From: Anaerovirgula multivorans
GTDB lineage: Bacteria > Bacillota > Clostridia > Peptostreptococcales > Natronincolaceae
Reading direction: 5' to 3'
DNA length: 64,000 bases
NCBI RefSeq assembly: GCF_900188145.1
Contig: NZ_FZOJ01000006.1
Location: 124,001 to 188,000, forward strand
Part shown: positions 6,949 through 15,313 of the stretch, piece after piece
Position numbering within the stretch: the stretch's first letter is position 1
How the letters are laid out: each line of letters opens with the position of its first letter
Translations under genes and position numbers: made by a program
Notes under the pieces: model-generated
Database searches by the model: none
Told to the model about the DNA's origin: nothing
Seen by the model: only the letters and a program-made list of their open reading frames with translations

Positions 6949-8304
6949 ATGTATAAATTAAATATAAAAATAAACATTCCAAGTTCAGTGAGTTATATAA
7001 TGAAAACACTCGAAATGTTTAATTATGAAGTTTATATTGTAGGAGGGAGTGTAAGGGATAGTTTGTTAAAACGAATACCAAAAGATTGGGATGTGACAAC
7101 AAATGCTAGTCCAAGAGAGATAATTACAATTTTTAAAAGTTTGGATTGTAAAGTAGTAGAAACAGGACTAAAGCATGGTACAGTGACTGTAGTAATAAAC
7201 AACAATCATTATGAAGTAACGACATTTAGAATTGATGGAAAGTATTCGGACTGTAGAAAACCTGATTGTGTAAGTTTTACTGAATCATTAAAAGAAGATT
7301 TATCAAGAAGAGATTTTACTATTAATGCTATGGCATACAATAACAAGGTTGGTCTAATTGATTATTTTGAAGGCATTAAACATCTCAACAATAAGATTAT
7401 AACGTCTGTAGGTAAACCCGATGATAGATTTAATGAGGATGCATTGCGAATGTTAAGAGCGGTTAGGTTATCTACTACTTTGGGTTTTAGTTTAGATTCT
7501 AAAACATCCACATCAATCTTTAAAAACCGAAATTTAATCAAAAATATAAGTACGGAAAGAATAAGAGATGAGTTTATTAGGATTCTTATCCCGAGTAACC
7601 CACTATCGGGAATTGAATTGCTTAGGTCGTTGGGATTGCTGGAGATTATACTACCGGAGTTTCAAAAATGCTATGGATTTGAACAGCGCAATCCAAATCA
7701 TGATAAGGATGTATATTATCATATATTGAATGTATTAGAAAATACATCTAATAAACTAGAGATAAGACTTGCAGCTTTACTACATGACATAGGGAAACCT
7801 AGTACATTCACACTAGACGAAAACGGAATAGGACATTTCTACAAGCATCATTTGGAAAGCGAAGATATTACTAGAAAAGTATTAGACAGATTGAGATTTG
7901 ACAACAGGACGATTGATAATGTTTGTATATTGGTTAGAGAACATATGAGTAGATATGATTCTTTAAAAATAAAAAACGCTAAGAAGCTCATTAATCGAGT
8001 CGGTATTGATAATCTTAATAGTTTATTTGAACTACAGATTGCAGATATTAAAGGATCAACAAATAGGGACAGTATAGATAAAGTATTAGATATGAAAGCT
8101 GCATGTGAAAGAATCTTGAACGAAAAGCAGCCTCTATCTATTAAAGATTTAGATATTAATGGTAATGATCTGATTAAATTAGGATTTAAACAAGGTAAGC
8201 AAATAGGGAAAGTACTAAATGAATTATTAGACGTTGTGTTGGAAGAACCCGAATTCAATAAAAAGGATAAGTTAATAGATTATGTAAAGTCAAAAATGAC
8301 TTAG
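6949..8304 (+). CDS. cca: CCA-adding tRNA nucleotidyltransferase, phage-borne
   Basis: This class II enzyme builds or repairs the 3' CCA end of tRNA without a template. Visible motifs: YIVGGSVRDSLL (about 29-40), KDWDVTT with the two metal-binding aspartates (about 45-51), RRDFTINAMAYN (about 120), RFNEDALRMLRAVR, and a C-terminal HD domain with LLHDIGKP (about 277). The ATG at 6949 is chosen because IPSSVSYIMKTL then follows as in the family start; AAGGAG lies 12 bases before it. At 451 residues the protein is full length. The host will need its own cca gene, so this extra copy inside a phage region beside rtcB and rlaP points to tRNA repair during infection. Confidence 0.92.
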   Translation: MYKLNIKINIPSSVSYIMKTLEMFNYEVYIVGGSVRDSLLKRIPKDWDVTTNASPREIITIFKSLDCKVVETGLKHGTVTVVINNNHYEVTTFRIDGKYSDCRKPDCVSFTESLKEDLSRRDFTINAMAYNNKVGLIDYFEGIKHLNNKIITSVGKPDDRFNEDALRMLRAVRLSTTLGFSLDSKTSTSIFKNRNLIKNISTERIRDEFIRILIPSNPLSGIELLRSLGLLEIILPEFQKCYGFEQRNPNHDKDVYYHILNVLENTSNKLEIRLAALLHDIGKPSTFTLDENGIGHFYKHHLESEDITRKVLDRLRFDNRTIDNVCILVREHMSRYDSLKIKNAKKLINRVGIDNLNSLFELQIADIKGSTNRDSIDKVLDMKAACERILNEKQPLSIKDLDINGNDLIKLGFKQGKQIGKVLNELLDVVLEEPEFNKKDKLIDYVKSKMT

Positions 8305-8383
8305 ATGCTATGTTCTAAACTTGATTCCACATACAGGTAAAGACTGTATAGAAAAATAGAATGTTTTTCTATTTATGTGTAAA

Positions 8384-8392
8384 TGGTATAAT
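8384..8392 (+). promoter_or_regulatory. Extended -10 promoter of a small late gene
   Basis: TGGTATAAT is a perfect extended -10 element; there is no good -35 at 17 bases. The transcript would begin near 8399 and carry a ~120-base leader. In it ATTGGG and CCCAAT form one hairpin (around 8416-8439), and CCCTCCC (8464-8470) can pair with the GGGAGGG ribosome site (8502-8508) of the next gene. Confidence 0.45.
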
Positions 8393-8518
8393 ATAGGAAG
8401 TGCACATTGTAGCATTGGGTCTGTAGGGATTCCCAATAGCATAGATATAGTATTTTTCGATACCCCCTCCCATAACATGAGAGAGCAGTTTGTGGGGATA
8501 AGGGAGGGAGGGTTGCTA

Positions 8519-8665
8519 ATGAACATACTAAAGATACTACTAAGAGATACTGTCGAGAAAATCAAAAGATTATTTACTATATTATGTATTAAATTTTCTT
8601 TTGTTGTAAAACTCAACATAGAAGTAACTAATGAAACAGATACAAAAAGAGAAGATATATCCTAA
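8519..8665 (+). CDS. Small basic protein near the element end
   Basis: An ATG at 8519 follows GGGAGGGAGGG, a strong but possibly masked ribosome site. The 48-residue product (MNILKILLRDTVEKIKRLFT at the start) has a basic amphipathic first helix, a hydrophobic middle (ILCIKFSFVVKL) and a polar tail. It is the last gene before the element meets spoIVA, the place where skin-like elements often keep recombination functions, but the sequence shows no helix-turn-helix, so a directionality-factor role is only a possibility. It may instead be a small membrane-active phage peptide. Confidence 0.4.
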   Translation: MNILKILLRDTVEKIKRLFTILCIKFSFVVKLNIEVTNETDTKREDIS

Positions 8666-8688
8666 TTCCCCAATAAGAATATATCTTC
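8651..8688 (+). terminator. Hairpin at the end of the small gene
   Basis: GAAGATATAT (8651-8660) and ATATATCTTC (8679-8688) form a 10-bp stem spanning the stop codon. There is no clear T-run, so it may act as a 3' stabiliser rather than a strong terminator. From here to 8819 the DNA holds only the right arm of the inverted repeat; nothing else is seen. Confidence 0.35.
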
Positions 8689-8819
8689 GTTAACACGTTA
8701 TATTAAATTCCTACGAACTGCTCTCTCACCTTCTATATCTATATTATAACCGAATTTTAAAATTTTAGCAACTAAACACAACTTTTTATAAGATAATAAT
8801 AAGCTAAAGGGTGTTAAAT

Positions 8820-8856
8820 AAATACTCCTGCTACTATGCTACTGGCAGGAGTATTT
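8820..8856 (-). terminator. Terminator supplied by the element after truncated spoIVA
   Basis: AAATACTCCTGC (8820-8831) and GCAGGAGTATTT (8845-8856) form a perfect 12-bp stem that includes the last codons and the stop of the truncated spoIVA frame. It would end spoIVA transcripts at the element border. Confidence 0.6.
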
Positions 8857-10153
8857 CTATATCTTTTACTTTTATATTAATTCGGGTGGGCGGCTTGATA
8901 ATATTGTTTGTATCCCTTGGAAAGCCCAACATCATTTTGTCTCTGTCTATATGTAAAGATGGAGCATTTGCTCTAAGTTTAACACCAAATTGATTACCGT
9001 GTCTGAATATCTCAGGTTCTTCTAATGCCAGTTCTTCAAGAGCTGGAGGTACAAGTCCATAACCAATATCTTTTACGTCCTGTAAAGCCCTTTCAACCTT
9101 GACAAACTCTCGTTTAGCTCTTGCTAATTCTGTTACCAGTCCTAGCAATTGATGATCTCCTTCTATTTCATAGCCTGTTTTTTCTTGTAATACTTTATAA
9201 AATAAACCTTCATCCGTTGCCAAGTCAATAAGAGCCGAACCTTCACCCATCTTGATATTTTCTAAAGTGACTTTTTTAAGATTTTCGATTTCCTTTAATC
9301 CCGTCAACATGCCTTCAATGTTTTTAAGCCTTCTTGCTTCAGCAGCTATACCTTTAATCCCCTTCATAATAGAAGATTTTAACCAGTGTCCTGATTCAAT
9401 ACTCTCTAACCACCCTGGTAGATTAAAGTTAATTTCTGTAATAGGAAACTCAAACAATACATTTTCTAGTATTTCATGGATATCATTGATCCCCATTTTA
9501 GCACAATCTTTTATAACAACTGAAACTCCATACTTTTCTTCTAAGCTATCCTTTAATGTTAATGCTTCTTCTCCATCAGGATATATACTATTTAGTACAA
9601 TAGCAAAGGGCTTATTGATTTCCTTTAATTCATTTATTACTCTTTCTTCAGCTTCTAAATAATTTTCTCTTTCGATTTCAGTAATGGAACCATCTGTTGT
9701 TACAACCAACCCTATGGTAGAATGCTCTTGAATTACTTTTTTTGTCCCAATTTCTGCTGCTTCTTCAAAAGGTATCTGTTTTTCAAACCAAGGCGTATTT
9801 ACCATGCGTGGCTGTCCGTCCTCTTGATGTCCTAATGCGCCCTTTACTAAATAACCAACACAGTCAATCATTCTCAATCTAAAGGAAGCATTTTCTTTTA
9901 ATACTAACTCTACAGCTTCATTTGGAACAAATTTAGGTTCTGTAGTAGTAATTGTTTTTCCTGAACCACTTTGTGGAAGTTCATCCTTTGCTCTTTCTTT
10001 TTTATAGGTGTTTTCTATATTAGGTAAAACCAATAAATCCATCATTCTCTTTATTAAAGTAGATTTACCTGTTCTAACAGGTCCTACAACACCTATGTAA
10101 ATGTCTCCTTGTGTACGTTGTGCGATATCACTGTATATACTGTACTTTTCCAT
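8834..10153 (-). CDS. spoIVA: SpoIVA coat ATPase, C-terminus replaced at element border
   Basis: SpoIVA is the mother-cell ATPase that polymerises around the forespore as the base of the spore coat. The start at 10153 gives the family N-terminus MEKYSIYSDIAQRT after TAAGGAGGGATAGG. Walker A GPVRTGKST (about 25-33), DELPQSGSGKTITTTEP, INTPW-like VNTPWFEKQIPFEEAAEIGT and IQEHSTIG are all present, and the match continues to GVKLRANAPSLHI (residue ~402). Then 37 unrelated residues follow (from DRDKMMLGFP to a PVA end). The family protein is about 490 residues; this one is 439 and lacks the conserved end that in B. subtilis finishes GGLIAIIL. The tail is coded by DNA of the phage-like region, so the element appears to have split the gene. 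It has its own sigma-E-type promoter. Confidence 0.88.
   Translation of the reverse strand: MEKYSIYSDIAQRTQGDIYIGVVGPVRTGKSTLIKRMMDLLVLPNIENTYKKERAKDELPQSGSGKTITTTEPKFVPNEAVELVLKENASFRLRMIDCVGYLVKGALGHQEDGQPRMVNTPWFEKQIPFEEAAEIGTKKVIQEHSTIGLVVTTDGSITEIERENYLEAEERVINELKEINKPFAIVLNSIYPDGEEALTLKDSLEEKYGVSVVIKDCAKMGINDIHEILENVLFEFPITEINFNLPGWLESIESGHWLKSSIMKGIKGIAAEARRLKNIEGMLTGLKEIENLKKVTLENIKMGEGSALIDLATDEGLFYKVLQEKTGYEIEGDHQLLGLVTELARAKREFVKVERALQDVKDIGYGLVPPALEELALEEPEIFRHGNQFGVKLRANAPSLHIDRDKMMLGFPRDTNNIIKPPTRINIKVKDIEILLPVA
8940..8956. other. Proposed prophage/spoIVA junction (att site region)
   Basis: Codon 402 of spoIVA is at 8948-8950 and the first unrelated codon at 8945-8947, so the crossover core should lie within a few bases of this point (minus strand reads TTACATATAGACAGAG across it). 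The matching site would be at the left end of the element, outside the window, followed by the missing spoIVA codons. Inferred from loss of protein similarity only. Confidence 0.5.
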
Positions 10154-10210
10154 CCTATCCCTCCTTATTATATAAATGAATGCTAAATTTTCATACTTTA
10201 TAACACTATA

Positions 10211-10239
10211 AATATATGACTTTTCCAAGAAAATATGAC
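10211..10239 (-). promoter_or_regulatory. Sigma-E-type promoter of spoIVA
   Basis: On the minus strand GTCATATT (10232-10239) and CATATATT (10211-10218) are 13 bases apart, close to the sigma-E pattern (ATATT -35, CATAnAnT -10). The site lies about 58 bases before the spoIVA start. spoIVA belongs to the sigma-E regulon in B. subtilis, which agrees. Confidence 0.6.
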
Positions 10240-10320
10240 AACTCATCCTATTTACTGCTTTATAATTTTTATGTAGAAATTCAGTGCTTTATTCTTGTAA
10301 ATTCCTTTCTAATGAAAAAC

Positions 10321-10354
10321 AAAAGAGAACCCTCTTTAAATGAGAATTCTCTTT
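10321..10354 (-). terminator. Terminator after gpsA
   Basis: On the minus strand AAAGAGAA pairs with TTCTCTTT and is followed by TGTTTTTC. It separates the gpsA operon from spoIVA, which therefore needs its own promoter. Confidence 0.6.
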
Positions 10355-10390
10355 CGCAATCTATTCATATAAATAATAAAACTTTCTACG

Positions 10391-11422
10391 CTACCAATTT
10401 ATACTGCTATCATCTACGATTTCTTCCATTTCATGTTTTTTACTTCTTGTCATTAGATTCGTAACAGCATCCCTTGGGTCTGTATCTTTATATAGTACAT
10501 TATATATTTCTTTAGTAATGGGCATTTCAATATTGTATTCTTGAGCTAACTCATAGGCAACCTTTGTTGTTGTAATACCCTCTACTACCATGCCAATTTC
10601 CTTTAAGGTTTCTTCTAAACTTTTACCTTTTCCAATAAGTATGCCTGCTCTACGATTTCTACTGTGCATACTGGTACAGGTAACAATTAAATCTCCGATG
10701 CCAGAAAGCCCTGCAAAGGTGGCAAGGTCAGCTCCCATGGCTTTTCCTAACCTAGCGATCTCCCGAATACCTCTTGTCATTAAAGCTGCTCTAGCATTGT
10801 CACCAAAGCCTAAACCATCTGCGATGCCGGCTCCAAAGGCAATAACATTTTTCAAAGCACCACCCAGTTCAACACCCGCCACATCCGGGTTTGTATATAC
10901 TCTAAAGGTAGAGCTAATAAACATATCTTGAACAAATTCAGCGATTTCTCTTTCCTTTGAAGCAATAACTACAGTGGTAGGCATGTTTCTAACCACCTCT
11001 TCAGCATGTGATGGACCTGAAATAACTGCATAGGGTTGTTGAGGTAGTTCTTCTTCTATGATCTGTGAAATCCTTAGATGACTGTTTTGTTCTATTCCCT
11101 TTGCAGCATTCACAATCACTTGTTGAGGTTTTATATAGGGTTTGATGGATTTTATTACTTCTCTTACCTTCTGGGTTGGCACTGTCAATAGGATCATATC
11201 TGTATCCTTAACAGCTTCAATAATATCAATGGTTAGATTGATATTCGTTGGTATATCAACCCCTGGCAAATACTTTTCGTTATTTTTTGTTTTAATAATT
11301 TCATCCAACTGTTCCTTTCGCCTCATCCATAGATTTATCCTATGTCCTTTACTATTTAATTCAAGGCTTAATGCTGTTCCCCAACTGCCAGCACCTAAAA
11401 CAGCCACTGAAGAATAATTCAT
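10391..11422 (-). CDS. gpsA: NAD(P)-dependent glycerol-3-phosphate dehydrogenase
   Basis: GpsA reduces dihydroxyacetone phosphate to sn-glycerol 3-phosphate, the backbone of membrane phospholipids, in the cytosol. The Rossmann motif GAGSWGTA is at residues 10-17. [15 protein letters not shown], the catalytic-lysine region [14 protein letters not shown] and [11 protein letters not shown] follow in family order. Length 343 is normal apart from a polar tail ([14 protein letters not shown]). AAAGGAGCG precedes the ATG. It lies directly downstream of plsY, whose product uses the glycerol 3-phosphate made here, and ends the der-plsY-gpsA run. Confidence 0.96.
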   Translation of the reverse strand: MNYSSVAVLGAGSWGTALSLELNSKGHRINLWMRRKEQLDEIIKTKNNEKYLPGVDIPTNINLTIDIIEAVKDTDMILLTVPTQKVREVIKSIKPYIKPQQVIVNAAKGIEQNSHLRISQIIEEELPQQPYAVISGPSHAEEVVRNMPTTVVIASKEREIAEFVQDMFISSTFRVYTNPDVAGVELGGALKNVIAFGAGIADGLGFGDNARAALMTRGIREIARLGKAMGADLATFAGLSGIGDLIVTCTSMHSRNRRAGILIGKGKSLEETLKEIGMVVEGITTTKVAYELAQEYNIEMPITKEIYNVLYKDTDPRDAVTNLMTRSKKHEMEEIVDDSSINW

Positions 11423-11436
11423 TTTTAACGCTCCTT

Positions 11437-12024
11437 TTATTTGACTTTATATTTTTCAGTAATTTTCCGCTCAGTACCATGTAATAATCTTTGAATATTT
11501 TCTTTATGCCTATATATTGCTAATAGACATAAAATCAACCCAAAAATAAAATAATTCCAACCTTGAGAAATCATGAGTATAGGTAAAAAAGTTATTGCAA
11601 CAACCGACGATAAGGATACATATTTAAATTTTATAAGTAAAATAATTCCAATGAAAATACATATTAATGCTATAGAAGTATGAATACTAAGTCCCACTCC
11701 GATAGTTGTCGCAATCCCTTTGCCGCCCTTAAAGCCCAGCAGAACAGGCCAATTATGACCTATCACAACTACAACACCTGCCACTAGTGCTAGATTTTCC
11801 GATCCATATCTTCTAGCTATATAAACAGCTAAAACGCCCTTTAAGCAATCTATAATCAGCGTCATAATTGCTGCTTTATACCCCAAAGTCCTCATGACAT
11901 TGGTGGTTCCAGCATTACCACTACCATGACTTCTGATATCAATATTAGCAGTTAGCTTTCCTATTACATAGGAGGCTGAAAAGTTTCCTAGGAAATAAGC
12001 CAGTAATACGATCAAAAAATACAC
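11437..12024 (-). CDS. plsY: Glycerol-3-phosphate acyltransferase PlsY
   Basis: PlsY is an integral membrane enzyme that moves an acyl group from acyl-phosphate to glycerol 3-phosphate, the first step of phosphatidate synthesis. The three conserved loops are visible: [17 protein letters not shown] (about 32-48), [18 protein letters not shown] (about 89-106) and a third near [16 protein letters not shown] at the end. About five membrane helices fill the 195 residues. The start is GTG immediately after the der stop codon; its ribosome site (GGAGGTGA) lies inside the last der codons, so the two are translationally coupled. Confidence 0.95.
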   Translation of the reverse strand: MYFLIVLLAYFLGNFSASYVIGKLTANIDIRSHGSGNAGTTNVMRTLGYKAAIMTLIIDCLKGVLAVYIARRYGSENLALVAGVVVVIGHNWPVLLGFKGGKGIATTIGVGLSIHTSIALICIFIGIILLIKFKYVSLSSVVAITFLPILMISQGWNYFIFGLILCLLAIYRHKENIQRLLHGTERKITEKYKVK

Positions 12025-13350
12025 CTATTTGTCACCTCCTGCTTTTTCTCTATTAATAAATCTTATAGGTGTGCCTTCAAAGCCAAAATTTTCTCGAATG
12101 CGATTTTCAATATATCTTTGATATGAAAAATGCATTAACTCTCTATCATTTATGAACAAAATGAAAGTCGGCGGCTTAACGGAAGCCTGTGTTGCATAAA
12201 ATATCTTAAGTCTTTTACCCTTATCAGAGGGTGGTTGATTTAACAGCATAGCTTCTCCAACTACCTCATTCAACGTACCTGTAGGTATTCTCATAGCATT
12301 TTGATTTGCAACAAATTTAATTTTTTCGAGTATTTTATTCATTCTTTGTCCTGTTACAGCAGATACAAACAATATAGGTGCATATTCACAATAGGATAAC
12401 TCATTCCTTATATCCTTTGTAAACTGATTCATCGTATTGGTTTCTTTTTCAATTAAGTCCCATTTATTGATGACAATAATCAATCCTTTGCCATTCTCGT
12501 GGCTAAAACCAGCAATTTTCTTATCTTGTTCCGTTACCCCTTCTTCTGCATCTATTACCAATAAGCATACATCTGCTCTTTCAACAGCTGCTATAGCTCT
12601 AACAACACTATATTTTTCAACATGCTCTTTAATTTTGCTTTTTCGTCTTATTCCAGCAGTATCAATAAAAACATACTGATCTTCTCCATCAGTAAAAGGA
12701 GTATCGATAGCATCTCTTGTGGTTCCAGCTATATTGCTTACAATAACTCTGTCTTCTCCTAAAATTTTATTGATGATCGAAGATTTACCCACATTAGGTT
12801 TTCCAATAATGGCAACTTTAATGACCTCTTCATCGTAATCCTCCATTCCTTCTTCAGGAAAGTGTTTCACAATCTCATCCAACATATCTCCGATTCCTAG
12901 TCCCAAAGCAGAAGAAATCTCTATTGGTTCTCCAATGCCTAGTTCGTAAAAATCAAAAAGGTGTGCCGACTGCTCTTTTGTATCTACTTTGTTCAATACC
13001 AATAAAACAGGTTTTTTTGATTTTCTTAGCATATCTGCAATCTCACGGTCTGAAGATATAAGTCCTTGTCGACCATCCACCATAAAAACAATAACATGAG
13101 CAGTTTCTATAGCTAGCTCCGCCTGTCTTCTCATTTGGGCAGGAATAATTTCCTCTGACTCTGGTTCGATTCCGCCTGTATCAATTAAAGTAAACTGGTG
13201 GGTCAGCCATTCCACTTCTGTATAGATTCTATCTCTTGTAACACCCGGTTCATCCTCTACAATTGCAATTCGTTTTCCAGCAATTTTGTTAAAAAGTGTT
13301 GACTTACCAACATTAGGCCTTCCAACAATTGCTACAATAGGTTTCGCCAT
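12025..13350 (-). CDS. der: Ribosome-assembly GTPase Der (EngA)
   Basis: Der carries two G domains in tandem and helps mature the 50S ribosomal subunit. First domain: GRPNVGKST, DTGG, NKVD; second: GKPNVGKSS (about 182-190), DTAG, NKWD (about 297-300). A KH-like C-terminal domain follows. The start at 13350 (MAKPIVAIVG) is chosen because GAGGTG lies eight bases upstream; a GTG at 13359 is inside that site. At 441 residues it is normal length. It follows the DUF512 gene and is joined to plsY. Confidence 0.96.
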   Translation of the reverse strand: MAKPIVAIVGRPNVGKSTLFNKIAGKRIAIVEDEPGVTRDRIYTEVEWLTHQFTLIDTGGIEPESEEIIPAQMRRQAELAIETAHVIVFMVDGRQGLISSDREIADMLRKSKKPVLLVLNKVDTKEQSAHLFDFYELGIGEPIEISSALGLGIGDMLDEIVKHFPEEGMEDYDEEVIKVAIIGKPNVGKSSIINKILGEDRVIVSNIAGTTRDAIDTPFTDGEDQYVFIDTAGIRRKSKIKEHVEKYSVVRAIAAVERADVCLLVIDAEEGVTEQDKKIAGFSHENGKGLIIVINKWDLIEKETNTMNQFTKDIRNELSYCEYAPILFVSAVTGQRMNKILEKIKFVANQNAMRIPTGTLNEVVGEAMLLNQPPSDKGKRLKIFYATQASVKPPTFILFINDRELMHFSYQRYIENRIRENFGFEGTPIRFINREKAGGDK

Positions 13351-13385
13351 TTCCTTCACCTCATACTTTCTTTATCCTTAGCAAG

Positions 13386-14726
13386 TTAATTTTCTTCTAA
13401 TATTCTATTGATGAAGCTAGCACCATTTACTTCACAAACCTGTACCTTTACTCCAAGTTCTTTTTCTATATCTGTCACAGTTAAATCATCTAAAAACACT
13501 TCTTCTCCTGACTTCAACATAGATTCAGGTATGATGATTCTGTCTCCTAGATCCTTGTCTTTTAAAGTCTTTACTATATCAGTAGCTGTAATTAATCCTG
13601 TAACTGACACTTTTCCACCAAAATAATCATTATTGATGGATATTACTTGAAGGTTAAGGTTTTTTATCTTCTCTGCCAACAATCTCCCTAACCCCTCAAT
13701 CGTTTCAAATATTAAAGTCCCTGTTAAAACAGTCACTGTTTTAGGCTGATCAAGAACCTTATCCTTTATGGTTTTTAAATGATCACCAAATTCTTGTTTG
13801 AATTTTACCACCATACCCACACCGTTTTCTAGTTGAGGAAATCCATCATAAGCATCATTATTAGGAAAATCCCTCTTAGCCAAAAGATAAAACTCGTCTG
13901 ATAAATAAACAAAATCTCTGTCTAACACTTTCTTAAACTTCTTCTGCCACTTTTCCACCTGTATCACGGTGCTTAATGCAGTCTCTTCATCAAAAGGTTT
14001 TACTGGATACAACTTTTCTCTATATCTTGTTAAACCTACTGGCACAACCGCCACACTATTTACTGCATGACTTAATTCCTCTAAATCTTTTATTGTCTTA
14101 TCTAATTCTTCCTTATCGTTAATAGATGGACATAAAACAATTTGACAGTTCATTTCAATATGATGCTCAGCCAACCTTTTCAAAATATATACTATGTTAT
14201 CAGCCTTCGGGTTATTAAGCATTTTTTTTCTTAAATCACCATTGGTGGTATGTACAGAGATGTTAATAGGGCTAATTCTATACTGAATAATTTTGTTTAT
14301 GTCTTCATCCTTCATATTTGTTAACGTAATATAATTGCCGTGTAAAAAAGATAATCTTGAATCATCATCTTTAAAGTAGAGACTTTTTCTCATATTTTTA
14401 GGTAGTTGATCAATAAAACAAAACATGCATTTGTTTTTACAGCTTTTGGCTTCAGCAATAATAGGATTTTCAAATTCGATGCCTAAGTCTTCATCATACT
14501 CTTTATCAATTTCAATAATCCATTGTTCTCCATCAGGCTTTTCAATCTCTACTTCAAGATACTCTTCTGATAAAAAGAATTTGTATTCTATAATATCTTC
14601 TATTGCTTCTCCGTTAATACTTAATAAAATATCCCCTTCTTCAATTCCCACTTCTTCAGCAATACTTTCTGGGTATACTCTACTTATAATATTTCTTATA
14701 TTTGATTCCTTCAAAACAACACCCAC
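13386..14726 (-). CDS. PDZ-radical SAM-DUF512 protein
   Basis: The protein begins with a PDZ-like segment (SIAEEVGIEEGDILLSING, residues ~20-38), then a radical-SAM type cysteine cluster CKNKCMFCF (about 95-103), the radical-SAM barrel and the C-terminal DUF512 region. This is the family usually annotated as putative radical SAM enzyme (TIGR03279), common in anaerobes and regularly found just upstream of der. The reaction is unknown; a modification of the translation machinery is often suggested because of its neighbours. Length 446 is typical. It starts the DUF512-der-plsY-gpsA operon. Confidence 0.9.
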   Translation of the reverse strand: MGVVLKESNIRNIISRVYPESIAEEVGIEEGDILLSINGEAIEDIIEYKFFLSEEYLEVEIEKPDGEQWIIEIDKEYDEDLGIEFENPIIAEAKSCKNKCMFCFIDQLPKNMRKSLYFKDDDSRLSFLHGNYITLTNMKDEDINKIIQYRISPINISVHTTNGDLRKKMLNNPKADNIVYILKRLAEHHIEMNCQIVLCPSINDKEELDKTIKDLEELSHAVNSVAVVPVGLTRYREKLYPVKPFDEETALSTVIQVEKWQKKFKKVLDRDFVYLSDEFYLLAKRDFPNNDAYDGFPQLENGVGMVVKFKQEFGDHLKTIKDKVLDQPKTVTVLTGTLIFETIEGLGRLLAEKIKNLNLQVISINNDYFGGKVSVTGLITATDIVKTLKDKDLGDRIIIPESMLKSGEEVFLDDLTVTDIEKELGVKVQVCEVNGASFINRILEEN

Positions 14727-14786
14727 TTTATCGTTTAGTACCTGATACTAATATTATATCACAAATATAAATATTTACCATTAAAT

Positions 14787-14816
14787 AATATATCATTTTG
14801 TTTTTACAATGGTCAA
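14787..14816 (-). promoter_or_regulatory. Sigma-A-like promoter of the DUF512-der operon
   Basis: TTGACC (14811-14816, minus strand) and TATATT (14787-14792) are 18 bases apart. A TATAAT-like sequence closer to the gene could be an alternative. This is the only sizeable gap before the operon. Confidence 0.4.
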
Positions 14817-14824
14817 GCACCTTT

Positions 14825-15283
14825 TTATTGGATGGTTTCCTTTACAGTTCTTACTAATTCAGTAAAATACCTATAATTTTTTTGAATACCATACACCGTT
14901 AGTGGTCTACCTATTCCTACTATATTTAGCCTTCTTGACATAAATCCCCCTAACCTAGTTCTATTATTTAGTAGGGAAGTCACATCAATGATTACAATAT
15001 CTTTCTTTTTATTAGGGATTATTTCATTATAAAATTCATATAGCATTTTTGTATAATAACCACGGGAATGACCCATCCCCATAATATAAATCATATGGTT
15101 TCTTGCATCCACCCCCATATGGTGAGGCATGCCGATTTCATGATTTTGGGCTTTATCATAATTGGGTACAGCTAAAATTTCCTCCTTAGATGGTAACCTA
15201 TTCATGGGTAAATACCCCATATGGATAGCTGCCGTTACCACTGAGGAATGGGCGCCCCCAAAACAGCTATAGACAATTTTCAT
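14825..15283 (-). CDS. DUF3189 family protein
   Basis: The start at 15283 (MKIVYSCFGGAHSSV) is preferred to a TTG at 15307 because GGAG lies ten bases before it and the family start matches. The first strand and loop (VYSCFGGAHSSVVTAAIHMG) look like a P-loop-like nucleotide or phosphate-binding turn, and GMGHSRGYYTKMLYEF is the second conserved block. DUF3189 proteins are restricted to spore-forming Firmicutes and are uncharacterised. Its neighbours (YIEGIA and SpoIIP-type genes) suggest a sporulation role. Confidence 0.8.
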   Translation of the reverse strand: MKIVYSCFGGAHSSVVTAAIHMGYLPMNRLPSKEEILAVPNYDKAQNHEIGMPHHMGVDARNHMIYIMGMGHSRGYYTKMLYEFYNEIIPNKKKDIVIIDVTSLLNNRTRLGGFMSRRLNIVGIGRPLTVYGIQKNYRYFTELVRTVKETIQ

Positions 15284-15313
15284 AATAAAGTTTCTCCGTT
15301 TCTTCAATATTGG

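Larger units (their letters stand above)
8478..8728. repeat. 13-bp inverted repeats bracketing a small gene
   Basis: TGAGAGAGCAGTT (8478-8490) is the exact reverse complement of AACTGCTCTCTCA (8716-8728). Between them lie the small gene 8519-8665 and its hairpin. The arrangement resembles a short mobile cassette or a pair of recombinase/directionality-factor sites. No flanking direct repeat was seen. Confidence 0.4.

Noticed and set aside
8308..8619. 103-residue minus-strand ORF between cca and spoIVA
   Set aside because: No ribosome site, and it lies opposite the structured leader and small plus-strand gene. The composition looks like a reverse-strand shadow.
13155..13175. GGTTCGATTCCGC as a tRNA T-loop
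   Set aside because: It lies inside the well-conserved der coding sequence, and no acceptor stem or anticodon arm surrounds it.
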